Source of the DNA: Gemmatimonadota bacterium
GTDB taxonomy: Bacteria > Gemmatimonadota > Gemmatimonadetes > Longimicrobiales > Gaopeijiaceae
Direction of reading: 5' to 3'
Assembly: GCA_026713345.1 (NCBI GenBank)
Contig: JAPOOQ010000198.1
Span: 1-31,206, forward strand
DNA length: 31,206 bases
Made by a program: the position numbers and the translations under genes. Position 1 is the stretch's first letter, and the number at the start of each line of letters is the position of its first letter. Below the pieces are notes generated by a model, which was not told where the DNA came from, ran no database searches, and saw nothing but the letters and a program-made list of their open reading frames with translations. Below are positions 7,217 through 15,645 of this stretch, piece by piece.

Positions 7217-8457
7217 CCGCGCGGCGCCCTGCGCCCCAGCGCATCCAGCAACAGCACGGCACCCACACCCGCGACGAACAGCAGCGTCACCGTCACCACG
7301 TCCGGGTCCCCAAGCGACGGCAGAGTGGCCACTTCCCTGCCCTCCTCCGTGTAGCGCGTGAAAGGCCAGAGCTTTCGCAGCGACCCCAGCATGAGCCCCA
7401 CCAGGACCGCCAGCGTGGGGTCGTGCCACCTGGCGAACATTCGCTTCAGCACCCGTGCGAAGGTCAGCAGCCCGGCAGCCATCGCCGCCGCCAGCGCACC
7501 CGCCGTGAGGATTGCGCCCGCGTCCTGGTGGTAGATCGCGAGCGACAGGGTGTAGAGGACGTAGTGGTACAGACCCAGCAGCAGCAGTACGAACGACCCC
7601 GAAATCCCGGGCAGGGCCATGGCTGAAATGGCCAGTACGCCCCCCAGCAACAGGTAGGCCAGCGCCGGATCCCGTCCACCGCCGAGCGCTTCGGGTTGGG
7701 ACACGTGCAGATCGGCGACCGGCCCCTCCACCTCCCGGATCGACCCGGCCGGCACGTTCCCCGCGGCGCCGGCCATGCCTGCAATGACAGCCACTTCAAT
7801 GCCTGCACTCCCCGCCGGCACCGGAGTCGACCCGACGGGGGTGAAGGCCAGCGCCGGGCGCGACCCGTCGCCGGGTGCGTGAAGGATCAGGTTCTGCGGC
7901 GTAACGTACACCTCGGCCGCCGTGGGCTCCGCGAATTCCAGCAGCACGCGGCCCGTGGCGCGCTCGGAGGTCGGTTGCGGCAGGCCGACGAACCAGGCCG
8001 TGACGATCGCCGCGCCGAGCCCGGGGAGCCAGCGCGAGAGGCCCCCGCTCCGCATCGCCCGCAGGGGTACGGTGACCGACGCCAGCACCAGCCCCAGGAA
8101 GAGGGCGCGCATCTGCGCCGGATACAGGCTCAGCAGGGGGGGAAGGATGCGGGCGCCGACCGCAATCGCGGGCAGGACCCCCGCCGCGAGAAAGACAAGG
8201 AAGAGCACACGGCCCGCGTCCTCGCCCGCGCGGTCCTCGGAAAGCTGCTGCGGATCCCGCGCACCCGCGCCGAGAAGCCGCCAGAACGAACGGGAGCCGA
8301 CCCGGCGCAGAAGCCGCGTCCCCAGCCCCCCCACCGCATCGATCAGCCGCGGGTAGATCCCCAGGATCAGCGCAATCGTCCCCCCCGACACGCCCGGGAT
8401 GACATCGGCCGCCCCCATGCACAGCCCGCGCAGCGTGTTTCCGAGCCAGTGCCTCAC
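7213..8457 (-). CDS. DUF368 (PopT-type) undecaprenyl-phosphate translocase with a large insertion
   Basis: A 414-residue polytopic membrane protein; GTG start at 8457. The family signature occurs twice, as expected of an internally duplicated transporter: IPGVSGGT (20-27) and LPGISGS (282-288). DUF368 proteins (PopT) recycle undecaprenyl phosphate across the inner membrane for cell-wall and glycan synthesis. The usual family length is about 260-320 residues; here residues ~161-264, between the halves, are a soluble beta-rich insertion. Its second half (205-262) contains STPVPAGSAGIEVAV, GAAGNVPAGSI and SQPEALGGGRD, resembling the beta domain of phage baseplate J-like proteins. The insertion should lie outside the hydrophobic core. 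It follows surE by 39 bases in the same operon. Confidence 0.88.
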   Translation of the reverse strand: MRHWLGNTLRGLCMGAADVIPGVSGGTIALILGIYPRLIDAVGGLGTRLLRRVGSRSFWRLLGAGARDPQQLSEDRAGEDAGRVLFLVFLAAGVLPAIAVGARILPPLLSLYPAQMRALFLGLVLASVTVPLRAMRSGGLSRWLPGLGAAIVTAWFVGLPQPTSERATGRVLLEFAEPTAAEVYVTPQNLILHAPGDGSRPALAFTPVGSTPVPAGSAGIEVAVIAGMAGAAGNVPAGSIREVEGPVADLHVSQPEALGGGRDPALAYLLLGGVLAISAMALPGISGSFVLLLLGLYHYVLYTLSLAIYHQDAGAILTAGALAAAMAAGLLTFARVLKRMFARWHDPTLAVLVGLMLGSLRKLWPFTRYTEEGREVATLPSLGDPDVVTVTLLFVAGVGAVLLLDALGRRAPRG

Positions 8458-8496
8458 GGGATCCTCACGCCCCCGCGCGCCCGTCCACGAGAGCCG

Positions 8497-9243
8497 TCAG
8501 AGGTGGATTTCCCATTCGCGCAGTTCGTCCAGCCGCCGGTAGCTGGTCAGGTCGAGGTGCAGGGGCGTGACCGAAACGTACCCGTCCCGGACCGCGCGGA
8601 AGTCGGAGTCGGGTCCGCCGTTCCAGTGCGTGACCCCGCCGCCGATCCAGTAGTATTCGCGCCCCGAGGGGTCGGGCGCCCGGGTGATGGATTCACTGTA
8701 CCGCCGCCGCCCCAGGTTCGTCACGCGCACGCCGCGCACCTCCGAGGGCGGGAGCGGCGGGAAGTTCACGTTGAGCAGTTCATGGGCGGGAATCCCCCGC
8801 GCGAGGAACTGCTTCAGCAGGCTGCTCACCACGGGCTGCCACCCCTCCAGCTCGGCCACCTCCCTGCCGATGTAGGAGAACGCGACCGCGGGGATCCCGA
8901 GGAGGGTCGCCTCCATCGCCGCTGCCACCGTCCCCGAATAGAGGACGTCCTCGCCCATGTTGGGGCCGCTGTTGATGCCCGACACGCACAGATCGGGCCG
9001 GGTGTCCAGGAGCTCGGTCACGGCCAGGATCACGCAGTCGGTGGGCGTACCGTCGACGATGGTGGTGCCGTCGTGCGTCTTGCGCGCGCGGAGCGGGCTG
9101 TGGAGGGTGAGCGCATTGCTGGACGCGCTCTGCTCGCGGTCGGGCGCGATGATGTCCACCGAGCCGATCTCGTGCGCGGCCTCGGCCAGCACCCGGATCC
9201 CCGGCGACAGGTAGCCGTCGTCGTTGGTGCAGAGAATGCGCAG
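8497..9243 (-). CDS. surE: 5'/3'-nucleotidase SurE, CTG start
   Basis: SurE is a metal-dependent nucleoside monophosphatase and polyphosphatase linked to stationary-phase survival. The conserved N-terminus RILCTNDDGYLSPGI is present only if translation starts at a CTG at 9241-9243; upstream of it the frame meets a TGA (9268-9270) with no ATG, GTG or TTG. The first such codon downstream (GTG at 9192) would delete the metal-binding NDD. The metal Ser/Asn region (SASSNALTLHSP) and SGINSGPNMGEDVLYSGTV are intact. The length of 248 residues is normal. The CTG begins one base after the MerR gene stop (TAG), so reinitiation by terminating ribosomes is plausible. Confidence 0.93.
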   Translation of the reverse strand: MRILCTNDDGYLSPGIRVLAEAAHEIGSVDIIAPDREQSASSNALTLHSPLRARKTHDGTTIVDGTPTDCVILAVTELLDTRPDLCVSGINSGPNMGEDVLYSGTVAAAMEATLLGIPAVAFSYIGREVAELEGWQPVVSSLLKQFLARGIPAHELLNVNFPPLPPSEVRGVRVTNLGRRRYSESITRAPDPSGREYYWIGGGVTHWNGGPDSDFRAVRDGYVSVTPLHLDLTSYRRLDELREWEIHL

Positions 9244-9244
9244 C

Positions 9245-9607
9245 CTAGCCCTCTTCTTCCGGCAGGGTCAGGGTGTCGCGGAGCGTATCCAGCCCCTCCC
9301 TGATCAGGGCCATCATCGCGGGTTCCGCATTCAGCTGGCGGACTTCCGTGATCTCGCCGCCCGTCCGCATCTTGTCCAGCTCCTTGCGGGCCCCCTCGAT
9401 GGTGAAGCACTTCTCGTACAGCAGATGCTTGACGAGCAGGATCGTCTCGATCTCCCGCATTCGGTACACGCGCGTGCCCCCCCGGTTCTTGCTTGGCGAC
9501 AGGACATTGAACTGGGTCTCCCAGTACCGCAGCACGTGCGGCTTCAGCCCCGTCAGCGTGCTGACCTCTCCGATCGAGTAGTAGGTCTTGCGGGCGATCG
9601 GGTCCAC
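9245..9607 (-). CDS. MerR-family transcriptional regulator
   Basis: A 120-residue protein with an N-terminal winged helix-turn-helix: YYSIGEVSTLTGLKPHVLRYWETQF is the canonical MerR DNA-recognition segment, followed by the wing NRGGTRVYRMREIETI. The C-terminal half is a helix of the dimerising type and ends acidic (LPEEEG). There is no cysteine cluster for metal sensing and no long effector domain, so it belongs to the short MerR group often found next to housekeeping genes. Only five bases separate its start from the gpsA stop, and its own stop is one base before surE, so it is within an operon. Target promoter unknown. Confidence 0.9.
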   Translation of the reverse strand: MDPIARKTYYSIGEVSTLTGLKPHVLRYWETQFNVLSPSKNRGGTRVYRMREIETILLVKHLLYEKCFTIEGARKELDKMRTGGEITEVRQLNAEPAMMALIREGLDTLRDTLTLPEEEG

Positions 9608-9612
9608 GGGTC

Positions 9613-10677
9613 TCAGCTCCTTGCCTCCGTTGTGGCGGGCGCGTGCGGGTGCTCGGGTTTCGGCTCCCTCGTCATCAGGCGGTGCAGCGCCTCCATGGGG
9701 TTGGCCCGCTGCGCCACTATACGATAAACCTCTTCGGACACCGGCATCTCGACTCCCAGCCTCCCGGCAAGTTCGTGCACCGCCACCACCGTCGCCACCC
9801 CCTCCGCCACCGTGCGCGTGCTTCCGGTGATCTCATCCATCGATTCGCCCCGCCCAAGGCGCTGGCCAACCGTGCGGTTGCGGCTCATGCCCCCCGTGCA
9901 GGTCAGCACCAGGTCGCCCATCCCGGCGAGCCCGGCGAAGGTAGCCGGGTGGGCCCCCATCGCCACGCCGAGGCGGCTGATCTCGGCCAGCCCGCGGGTC
10001 ATCAGCGCCGCCACCGCGTTGTGGCCGAGCTCCAGACCCGCCGCCACGCCGGCCGCGACCGCGATCACGTTCTTGAGCGCGCCCCCGAGCTCCACGCCGA
10101 TCACATCCGGGGTGGTGTAGACCCGGAAGCGATCCGTCTGAAAGAGCGACTGGATCCGCAGGCAGGCGTCCCTGTCCGTGCTCGCTACAGCGACCGCGGT
10201 GGGGACCCCGTCGCACACCTCCCGTGCGAAGCTGGGACCGGAGAGGACGCAGATCCGGCCCGCCTGCGCCCGGGGCAGCGCGTCGGCGAAGATCTCGTCC
10301 ATGCGCCTGAGGGTCGCGATCTCGATCCCCTTCGACGCGCTCACAACAACCGCGTCGCCAGGGATGAAGGGTGCGGCGCCCGCCAGCAGCGCAGCAGAGT
10401 GCTGCACCGGACAGACCCAGACCACGACCTCCGCATCCTCAAGCGCCCCGGACAACGAGTTCGTGACCGAGAGGCGCTCCCGGTTGAGGGACACGCCTTG
10501 AAGGAAAAGCGCGTTCTCTCCGTATTCCTTAAAGGAGCGTGCCACATCGGGCTCGCGCGCCCACAGACGCACCCGGGCGCCCGAGTCCGCCAGCAGGTTG
10601 GCCAGCGTCGTCCCCCACGCCCCCGCCCCGATTACCGAGACGCTCGTAGCGGTCCTGCCGGCACGCCGACGCCCCAT
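9613..10677 (-). CDS. gpsA: Glycerol-3-phosphate dehydrogenase [NAD(P)+]
   Basis: GpsA reduces dihydroxyacetone phosphate to sn-glycerol 3-phosphate, the backbone precursor of phospholipids. The Rossmann motif VIGAGAWGTTLA is near the N-terminus, followed by SASKGIE, LSGPSFA and the catalytic-lysine segment GGALKNVIAVAAG, then GLAEISRLG and GDLVLTCT, all family signatures. The ATG at 10677 gives 354 residues, slightly longer than the usual ~335 because of a basic N-terminal tail and a Pro/Glu-rich C-terminus. It starts 17 bases after the plsY stop; PlsY uses the product, so the pair forms a phospholipid initiation unit. Confidence 0.95.
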   Translation of the reverse strand: MGRRRAGRTATSVSVIGAGAWGTTLANLLADSGARVRLWAREPDVARSFKEYGENALFLQGVSLNRERLSVTNSLSGALEDAEVVVWVCPVQHSAALLAGAAPFIPGDAVVVSASKGIEIATLRRMDEIFADALPRAQAGRICVLSGPSFAREVCDGVPTAVAVASTDRDACLRIQSLFQTDRFRVYTTPDVIGVELGGALKNVIAVAAGVAAGLELGHNAVAALMTRGLAEISRLGVAMGAHPATFAGLAGMGDLVLTCTGGMSRNRTVGQRLGRGESMDEITGSTRTVAEGVATVVAVHELAGRLGVEMPVSEEVYRIVAQRANPMEALHRLMTREPKPEHPHAPATTEARS

Positions 10678-10694
10678 ACCGCCGCCGTTGCCAG

Positions 10695-11306
10695 TCACCC
10701 GCCACCGTCTTCCCTGCGGCGGTCGATCCGCGGCTCGTCCCCCGCCAGCAGCCGCCCGATGTTCGAGCGGTGCGCCCACACGACGAAGGCCGCCATCAGC
10801 ACCAGGAAGATCATCACCGCCGGTTCGGGATCCAGAAAGAACCCCGCCACGGGCACCGCCACCGCCGCCACCATCGAGGCGACCGACACCCTTCGGGACA
10901 CCAGGAGCGTGACGAGCCAGGTTCCGAGCCCCACGGCGGCCGCGACGGGTGCGACCGCCACCAGGACGCCCGCACTCGTGGCCACGCCCTTGCCGCCCCG
11001 GAAACGTACCCAGAAGGAGAATACGTGCCCCACGATCGCCGCTGCCCCGTAGGCGACCGTCCAGACCGGCGCGGTCCGGTCGTCCAGCTGCGGGAACCAC
11101 CAGACCGGTGCGAATCCCTTGAAGACGTCGAAGAGGCCGACCGGGATGGCCGCACCCCAGCCGAGCACGCGCTGGACGTTGGTGGCGCCCAGGTTGCAGC
11201 TGCCCAGCGTTCGCAGATCCTTGCCGTGGAGCTTGCCGGTCCAGAATGCGGTGGGTATGGCGCCCGCCGCATACGCCGCCAGGACAAGGAGGGGTGCAGA
11301 GACCAT
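10695..11306 (-). CDS. plsY: Glycerol-3-phosphate acyltransferase PlsY
   Basis: PlsY is an inner-membrane enzyme that transfers an acyl group from acyl-phosphate to glycerol 3-phosphate to make lysophosphatidic acid. The protein has 203 residues with several transmembrane helices. The acyl-phosphate/glycerol-phosphate motifs are present with small changes: GSCNLGATNVQRVLG in place of the usual GSGNxGATN, and FRGGKGVATSAG. The start chosen is the ATG at 11306; a TTG three codons upstream (11315) has a better-spaced GGGGTGAG and is also possible. It lies between der and gpsA, whose product it acylates. Confidence 0.93.
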   Translation of the reverse strand: MVSAPLLVLAAYAAGAIPTAFWTGKLHGKDLRTLGSCNLGATNVQRVLGWGAAIPVGLFDVFKGFAPVWWFPQLDDRTAPVWTVAYGAAAIVGHVFSFWVRFRGGKGVATSAGVLVAVAPVAAAVGLGTWLVTLLVSRRVSVASMVAAVAVPVAGFFLDPEPAVMIFLVLMAAFVVWAHRSNIGRLLAGDEPRIDRRREDGGG

Positions 11307-11321
11307 GGGGTTCAAATACGC

Positions 11322-12635
11322 TCACCCCTTGCTCTTGCGCAACCTGAGCCGCAGCGGCACCCCCAGGAAGTCCCGGCGGGCGCGCAGCCCGTTGACCAGG
11401 AAGCGGCGGTAGTGGACGGGGATCTCGTCCGGGAAGTTCGAGAAGAGGATGAAGGTGGGGGGTTCCGTCTCGGCCTGCGTGGCGTACTTGATGCGCACCG
11501 CCCGGCCGCGCGCGTGCGGCGGCGGCTGGCGCCGGACCAGCTCCTCCACAAGCTCGTTGACCTCGTGGGTGGGGACGCGCCGGCGCCTGCGTTCGGCGAC
11601 CTCGAGCACGAGTTCCAGCGTCTTGCGCACCCGCAGTCCGGTGAGAGCCGACGCAAAGAGGAAGGGCGTGTGGCGGAGAAAAGGTGCGCGGCGGCCCGCA
11701 TCCCGCTGGAAGTCGGGCGCGGTCCAGGTGTCCTTTTCGACCAGATCCCACTTGTTGCACACGGCGATCACCCCGCACCCGGCCTCCCAGGCCGTCTCCG
11801 CCACCTTGATGTCCTGCACGTGCAGTCCCTCGGCCGCGTCGATGATCACGAGGCAGACGTCGGCGTCGCGCACGACCCGCGCGGTGCGCAGCGTGCTGTA
11901 GTACTCGACCGAGTCGCTGATGCGCGCGTGGCGCCGCAACCCGGCCGTGTCCACGAAGGTGATCTCCGTGCCGTGGTACGTCATCGTGAGGTCGACCGGG
12001 TCGCGGGTCGTCCCGGGAACGTCCGACACCATCATCCGCTCCTCGCCGAAGAGCCGGTTGACGAGCGACGACTTCCCCGCGTTCGGCTTTCCGATCACCG
12101 CGACCCGCACCTCCCCCGGGATGGGCTCCCCGGTCTCCTCGGGCAGCAGCGGCAGCATCGCATCGAAGAGGTCCCCGAACCCCCGGCCCGACATCGAGCT
12201 GACCGGATGGGGCTCCCCCATGCCCAGCTCCCAGAAGTCGAGATGGGACCGCTCGAGCGGCAGGTTGTCGACCTTGTTTACGGTGAGCAGCACCGGCTTC
12301 GACACCTTGCGCAAGACCTCCGCGAGCTTCTGGTCGAGCGGGTGGACGCCTTCCTTCGAGTCGACCATGAACAGGACGACATCCGCCTCCTCCACCGCGG
12401 TCATGGCCTGCTCCCGGATCAGGCGGTCGATGGTGCGGTGCGACCCCTCCACCACCCCCCCCGTGTCGACCACGAAGAAGTTGCGTCCGGTCCAGTCGGC
12501 CTGCGCGAAGTTGCGGTCCCGGGTCACCCCCGGCGCATCGTCCACGATCGCCACGCGCCGCCCGATCGCCCGGTTGAAGAAGGTCGACTTGCCCACGTTC
12601 GGCCGCCCGACCACGGCGACGACGGGAAGGCTCAC
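11322..12635 (-). CDS. der: Ribosome biogenesis GTPase Der (EngA)
   Basis: Der is the double GTPase needed for maturation of the 50S subunit. Both G domains are visible: P-loop GRPNVGKS (10-17) with DTGG (57-60) and NKVD (120-123), and a second P-loop GKPNAGKS (182-189) with DVPGTTRD, DTAG and NKWD. The C-terminal KH-like domain follows. The length of 437 residues matches the family. The GTG start at 12635 overlaps the DUF512 stop (GTGA), so the two are probably translated in a coupled way. It is followed by plsY and gpsA, the arrangement seen in many Firmicutes. Confidence 0.97.
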   Translation of the reverse strand: MSLPVVAVVGRPNVGKSTFFNRAIGRRVAIVDDAPGVTRDRNFAQADWTGRNFFVVDTGGVVEGSHRTIDRLIREQAMTAVEEADVVLFMVDSKEGVHPLDQKLAEVLRKVSKPVLLTVNKVDNLPLERSHLDFWELGMGEPHPVSSMSGRGFGDLFDAMLPLLPEETGEPIPGEVRVAVIGKPNAGKSSLVNRLFGEERMMVSDVPGTTRDPVDLTMTYHGTEITFVDTAGLRRHARISDSVEYYSTLRTARVVRDADVCLVIIDAAEGLHVQDIKVAETAWEAGCGVIAVCNKWDLVEKDTWTAPDFQRDAGRRAPFLRHTPFLFASALTGLRVRKTLELVLEVAERRRRRVPTHEVNELVEELVRRQPPPHARGRAVRIKYATQAETEPPTFILFSNFPDEIPVHYRRFLVNGLRARRDFLGVPLRLRLRKSKG

Positions 12636-13912
12636 GGGGCCGTCCCCATCAGCGTATCCACCAGACCGTGACCCGCCCGGACCCGCGCGGGCGCGAGCCG
12701 GTCCGCCACCTCGGCGAGCCCCACCCCATCAATGAAGACGCCATCGTCGTTCAGCGCGGTCCCCGGCAGCAGCACGAGGACCCCGGGCTGGCCGCCCCGG
12801 ACACCCTCGACGAGATCCGCGCCACCCAGGAGCCCCGCGATCGTCACCGACGGCCCGAAGTACCGGTTCTCGACCGCCATGATCTCGACGGAACACCCCA
12901 TCGCCCGCGAGATGACGGGCGCCAGTTCCGCGAGCCAGGGCCGCATCGAGGTGCCCGTCACGAGCCGCACCCGTTCCACCCCCTCGACCGGCGCGAGGCG
13001 ACCCTTCCCGCGCTCGAACCCGTCGAGAAGACTCCTCAACGCTCCGACTCCGTTCTCCAGGAGCGGCCAGTCGTCGTAATACGCCGCCCCGGGCATCTCC
13101 CGCCCGGCGATCAGGAAGAGTTCGTCGGCGGCGTAGCACCAGCGCTTCCCCCGCTCGGCCAGGGCCCGCCCCCGGATCGATTCGGTCTGCTTCACCGCCG
13201 TCTCCGCTTCGTCCGCGCGCAGCAGGCGCACGGGCCGGTTCAGGTTGTAGCGGGTCAGTCCCACCGGAACCACGGAAAGCGAGAGGACCCCCTCGCCGAG
13301 CGCGTACAGCTCCCGGATCGTGCGGTCGAGTTCGTCCCCATCGTTCCACTCCGGACAGAGAACCGCCTGGGCGTGCACCTCCAGCCCGCCGTCCAGCAGG
13401 AAGCGCAACTGGTCCAGGATCAGACCCGCGCGATCGTTCTTGAGGAGGCGGACGCGCAACTCCGGGTTCGTGGCGTGAACGCTGACGTACAGGGGCGACA
13501 GACGCTGGTCGACGAGCCGCTGGAGCCCGCGCGGTCCCAGGTTCGTGAGCGTCACGTAGCTGCCGTAGGTGAACGACAGGCGGAAGTCGTCGTCGCGCAG
13601 CCAGAGTGGATCGCGGGCGCCGGGTGGATTCCCGTCGATGAAGCAGAAGACGCATTCGTTCGCGCACTCACGGATCTTGTCATCCGCGGGAACGATGCCG
13701 AGGCTCTCGGAAGCGTCCCGCGAGATCTCACAGACGAACGCCGCTCCCTCGGGATCCACGACCTCGAGCTCGAGGTCCTCCTCGGCGGTCAGGAACGCGA
13801 AGTCGATGCCATCCCGGACACGGGCGCCGTTGACCGTCAGGATCCGGCTGCCGATGCGGAGTTCCAGCGACTCCGCGATCGAGCCCTCACCTACCTCTGC
13901 GATTCGCACCAC
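12632..13912 (-). CDS. DUF512-family PDZ/radical SAM iron-sulfur protein
   Basis: The protein has an N-terminal PDZ-like domain (GEGSIAESLELRIGSRILTVNG) and then the CX3CX2C cluster in ECANECVFCFID, the radical SAM [4Fe-4S] signature, followed by the DUF512 domain with GTSMRPWLAEL and NRYFGPSVTIAGLL. The family has no settled function; its conserved position next to der suggests a role in ribosome assembly or envelope homeostasis, but this is inference. Start: a GTG at 13912 (another at 13909) with GGGGAGGCG about nine bases upstream is preferred to the GTG at 13948, since related proteins begin close to the PDZ strand. 426 residues from 13912. Confidence 0.85.
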   Translation of the reverse strand: MVRIAEVGEGSIAESLELRIGSRILTVNGARVRDGIDFAFLTAEEDLELEVVDPEGAAFVCEISRDASESLGIVPADDKIRECANECVFCFIDGNPPGARDPLWLRDDDFRLSFTYGSYVTLTNLGPRGLQRLVDQRLSPLYVSVHATNPELRVRLLKNDRAGLILDQLRFLLDGGLEVHAQAVLCPEWNDGDELDRTIRELYALGEGVLSLSVVPVGLTRYNLNRPVRLLRADEAETAVKQTESIRGRALAERGKRWCYAADELFLIAGREMPGAAYYDDWPLLENGVGALRSLLDGFERGKGRLAPVEGVERVRLVTGTSMRPWLAELAPVISRAMGCSVEIMAVENRYFGPSVTIAGLLGGADLVEGVRGGQPGVLVLLPGTALNDDGVFIDGVGLAEVADRLAPARVRAGHGLVDTLMGTAP

Positions 13913-13987
13913 GTTACGGCGCCTCCCCGAACGCCAGCCTCCACCCACGAAGCCCCCGCTCCACCGACTGGCGGACGCCCGGCAAAA

Positions 13988-14060
13988 AGCGGGAGACGGG
14001 ACTCGAACCCGCGACCCTCAGCTTGGGAAGCTGATGCTCTACCAACTGAGCTACTCCCGC
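13988..14060 (-). tRNA. tRNA-Gly (anticodon CCC)
   Basis: The cloverleaf is complete on the minus strand. The acceptor arms GCGGGAG (14054-14060) and CTCCCGC (13989-13995) pair over seven bases, with U as discriminator at 13988. The D-loop contains AGTTGGTAGA. The anticodon stem TCAGC/GCTGA encloses the loop TTCCCAA, giving anticodon CCC for glycine GGG codons. The T arm is GCGGGTTCGAGTCCCGT. CCA is not encoded; five T residues start at the discriminator position. It begins 22 bases after the stop of the TPR lipoprotein gene and upstream of the DUF512 gene, so it is probably cut from a longer transcript. Confidence 0.97.
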
Positions 14061-14082
14061 GACCGTGCCCCCTCCCCGGTCC

Positions 14083-15576
14083 CTACCGGGGACTGAGCAC
14101 TTCGACGTAGAACCCGCTGACGGTTTCCGAGTTGCTGAGATCGGCGTCGGCGGTCACCGTGACACCCTGCCCCGGAGCCTCCACGCGAATATCAACCGAC
14201 CCGAGATCCCTGCCATCGTCTCCGCTGAAATGCACCCGTATCTCGACCGGGGTTCCCGGATCCAGCGAGTTGTTGGTGAGCAGCAGCGACGCGACACCTC
14301 CACCTCCCGTTCGTGGCGCCAGCGCAGGCGAAGGGTACTCGATCTTGAAGCCCAGGCTGTCGGCTTGCGTGTACACCTCGATCGCCTCCTCCTGCTCCCC
14401 GACCCCGTTCAGGGCGAGTGCCCGCAGCAGATACGTCTGCGGGTTGTACGCATCAAGCTCCAGCAGCTGATCGGCGATGGGGACCAGCGCCTCCCAGTCT
14501 TCGGCTTCGGCGAGCGATTGTCCCATGTTGTAGACGGCGTCGCGGTTCCGGGGAGAGATGTCCGCGGCGAACCGGAAAGCCCTGGCCGCTTCTCCATAAA
14601 TCGGCTTGGGGTCCACCACAGCGGTGTCGACGGTCTGGGCCGACCTGTACAGCCCCACCCCGATGTCCATGTATTGCCTGACGCCGAGCCCGGTTGCATC
14701 CAGCAGGCTGTTGTAGATGGCCTGGGCCGAGTCCGCCTGGCCTCCGCTCGCGAGCGCTCCGGCAAGACCCGACAGGGCCTGCACATCCCCTGGAGCCGAC
14801 TCCAGATACTCGACGTAGGTCTGGGCGGCCTCCTCGTACCGCTCGGCCCGGGTGAGGATGTTGGCCCGGTTGAAGGTGGCGTCCTGCTCGCGCTGCCGCC
14901 AGCTGGCTGCGGTGACGCTGTCGACCTCCTCGATTCGGCTGCGGACGACATCCAGCAGGGCCCCGTAGGTATCGATGGCCTCGTCGAAGCGCCCCTCGTT
15001 CCCATAGATGACGCCCAGATTGTGCAGGGCTTCGGGCCGCATGCGGGTGAAGACAACCTCGGAAGTCTCCAACATCCAGATCCCCACATCCGTGTCGGTA
15101 TCCATCACCTCCAGCGACGCGTTGAAGAGGTTGATCCACGCATTCTCCCGATGGACTACGGTCTCTTCCAGGTACGGCGGATACAGTTCCTCGGCCCTCG
15201 TAAACAGGGAGTCGGCGGCCAACGAGGCAGCGATCATCGAGTCGGGGCTCAAGTGCGGGCCAAGCCCGATTTGCGCTCGGCCCGCCAGCAGGTAGGCTAG
15301 CGGATTGGTGGGATTCTGGAGGATGCCGTTCATCGCGGCGGCCAACCCCTGCTGGAATGCTTCCGCAGGGTTGTCGGCTTCCGGCGCCCGCAGGAGGAAG
15401 AACTCGGCGCTGTTGGTATGGGTGTCCTGACGCGGGCGAGCGGTTTCCGCGTCGGTCGCGCCTCCACCCTCACCACCCCCACCCCCACCACCCCCTCCGG
15501 CGCCGGAGGCACAACCCGTCAGCAGGACGGCAAGGGCTGCCAACAACGCGATTTCGAACCGAGACTTGATGATCAC
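14083..15576 (-). CDS. TPR lipoprotein
   Basis: A 497-residue lipoprotein. The start is the GTG at 15576, placed by AGGAGG six bases upstream (15583-15588); longer frames lack a ribosome-binding site. The signal sequence ends LLTGC, with C23 lipidated, followed by a run of glycines. The body has tetratricopeptide helix pairs (for example ALHNLGVIYGNEGRFDEAIDTYGALL, DAVYNMGQSLAEAEDWEALVPIADQLL, TYLLRALALNGVGEQEEAIEVYTQA; each cited as separate units), and the last ~90 residues form a beta-sandwich-like region (VEIRVHFSGDD). TPR lipoproteins usually scaffold envelope complexes; the partner is unknown. It has its own sigma70-like promoter, so it begins a new transcript after uvrC. Confidence 0.88.
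   Translation of the reverse strand: MIIKSRFEIALLAALAVLLTGCASGAGGGGGGGGGEGGGATDAETARPRQDTHTNSAEFFLLRAPEADNPAEAFQQGLAAAMNGILQNPTNPLAYLLAGRAQIGLGPHLSPDSMIAASLAADSLFTRAEELYPPYLEETVVHRENAWINLFNASLEVMDTDTDVGIWMLETSEVVFTRMRPEALHNLGVIYGNEGRFDEAIDTYGALLDVVRSRIEEVDSVTAASWRQREQDATFNRANILTRAERYEEAAQTYVEYLESAPGDVQALSGLAGALASGGQADSAQAIYNSLLDATGLGVRQYMDIGVGLYRSAQTVDTAVVDPKPIYGEAARAFRFAADISPRNRDAVYNMGQSLAEAEDWEALVPIADQLLELDAYNPQTYLLRALALNGVGEQEEAIEVYTQADSLGFKIEYPSPALAPRTGGGGVASLLLTNNSLDPGTPVEIRVHFSGDDGRDLGSVDIRVEAPGQGVTVTADADLSNSETVSGFYVEVLSPR
15471..15496. repeat. Low-complexity CA/C tract encoding the polyglycine linker
   Basis: A near-repeat of C-rich units (caccaccccc at 15471-15480 and again at 15486-15495) encodes the run of glycines just after the lipid-modified cysteine of the TPR lipoprotein. 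The short direct repeats could slip during replication and vary linker length. It is probably a flexible tether rather than a functional domain. Confidence 0.55.
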
Positions 15577-15645
15577 GACATTCCTCCTGAATCGATGACT
15601 GCGGGCCACGCTACAGGGCGCAGCAGAACATTCCCGCCCAACAAA

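Noticed and set aside
7696..9303. 535-residue plus-strand open frame
   Set aside because: It lies opposite DUF368 and surE, which have clear family motifs; its His/Arg/Pro/Gln-rich composition is that of an antisense shadow.
10770..12671. 633-residue plus-strand open frame
   Set aside because: Antisense to plsY and der; composition dominated by Arg, His, Asp and Pro with no domain.
12668..14110. 480-residue plus-strand open frame
   Set aside because: Antisense to the DUF512 gene and crosses the tRNA-Gly gene, so it is a shadow; its C-terminal part contains the spurious peptide often predicted opposite tRNA T arms.
15471..15496. CRISPR or minisatellite array
   Set aside because: The tract is a short low-complexity stretch within the polyglycine codons of a gene; there are no spacers or regular repeats.
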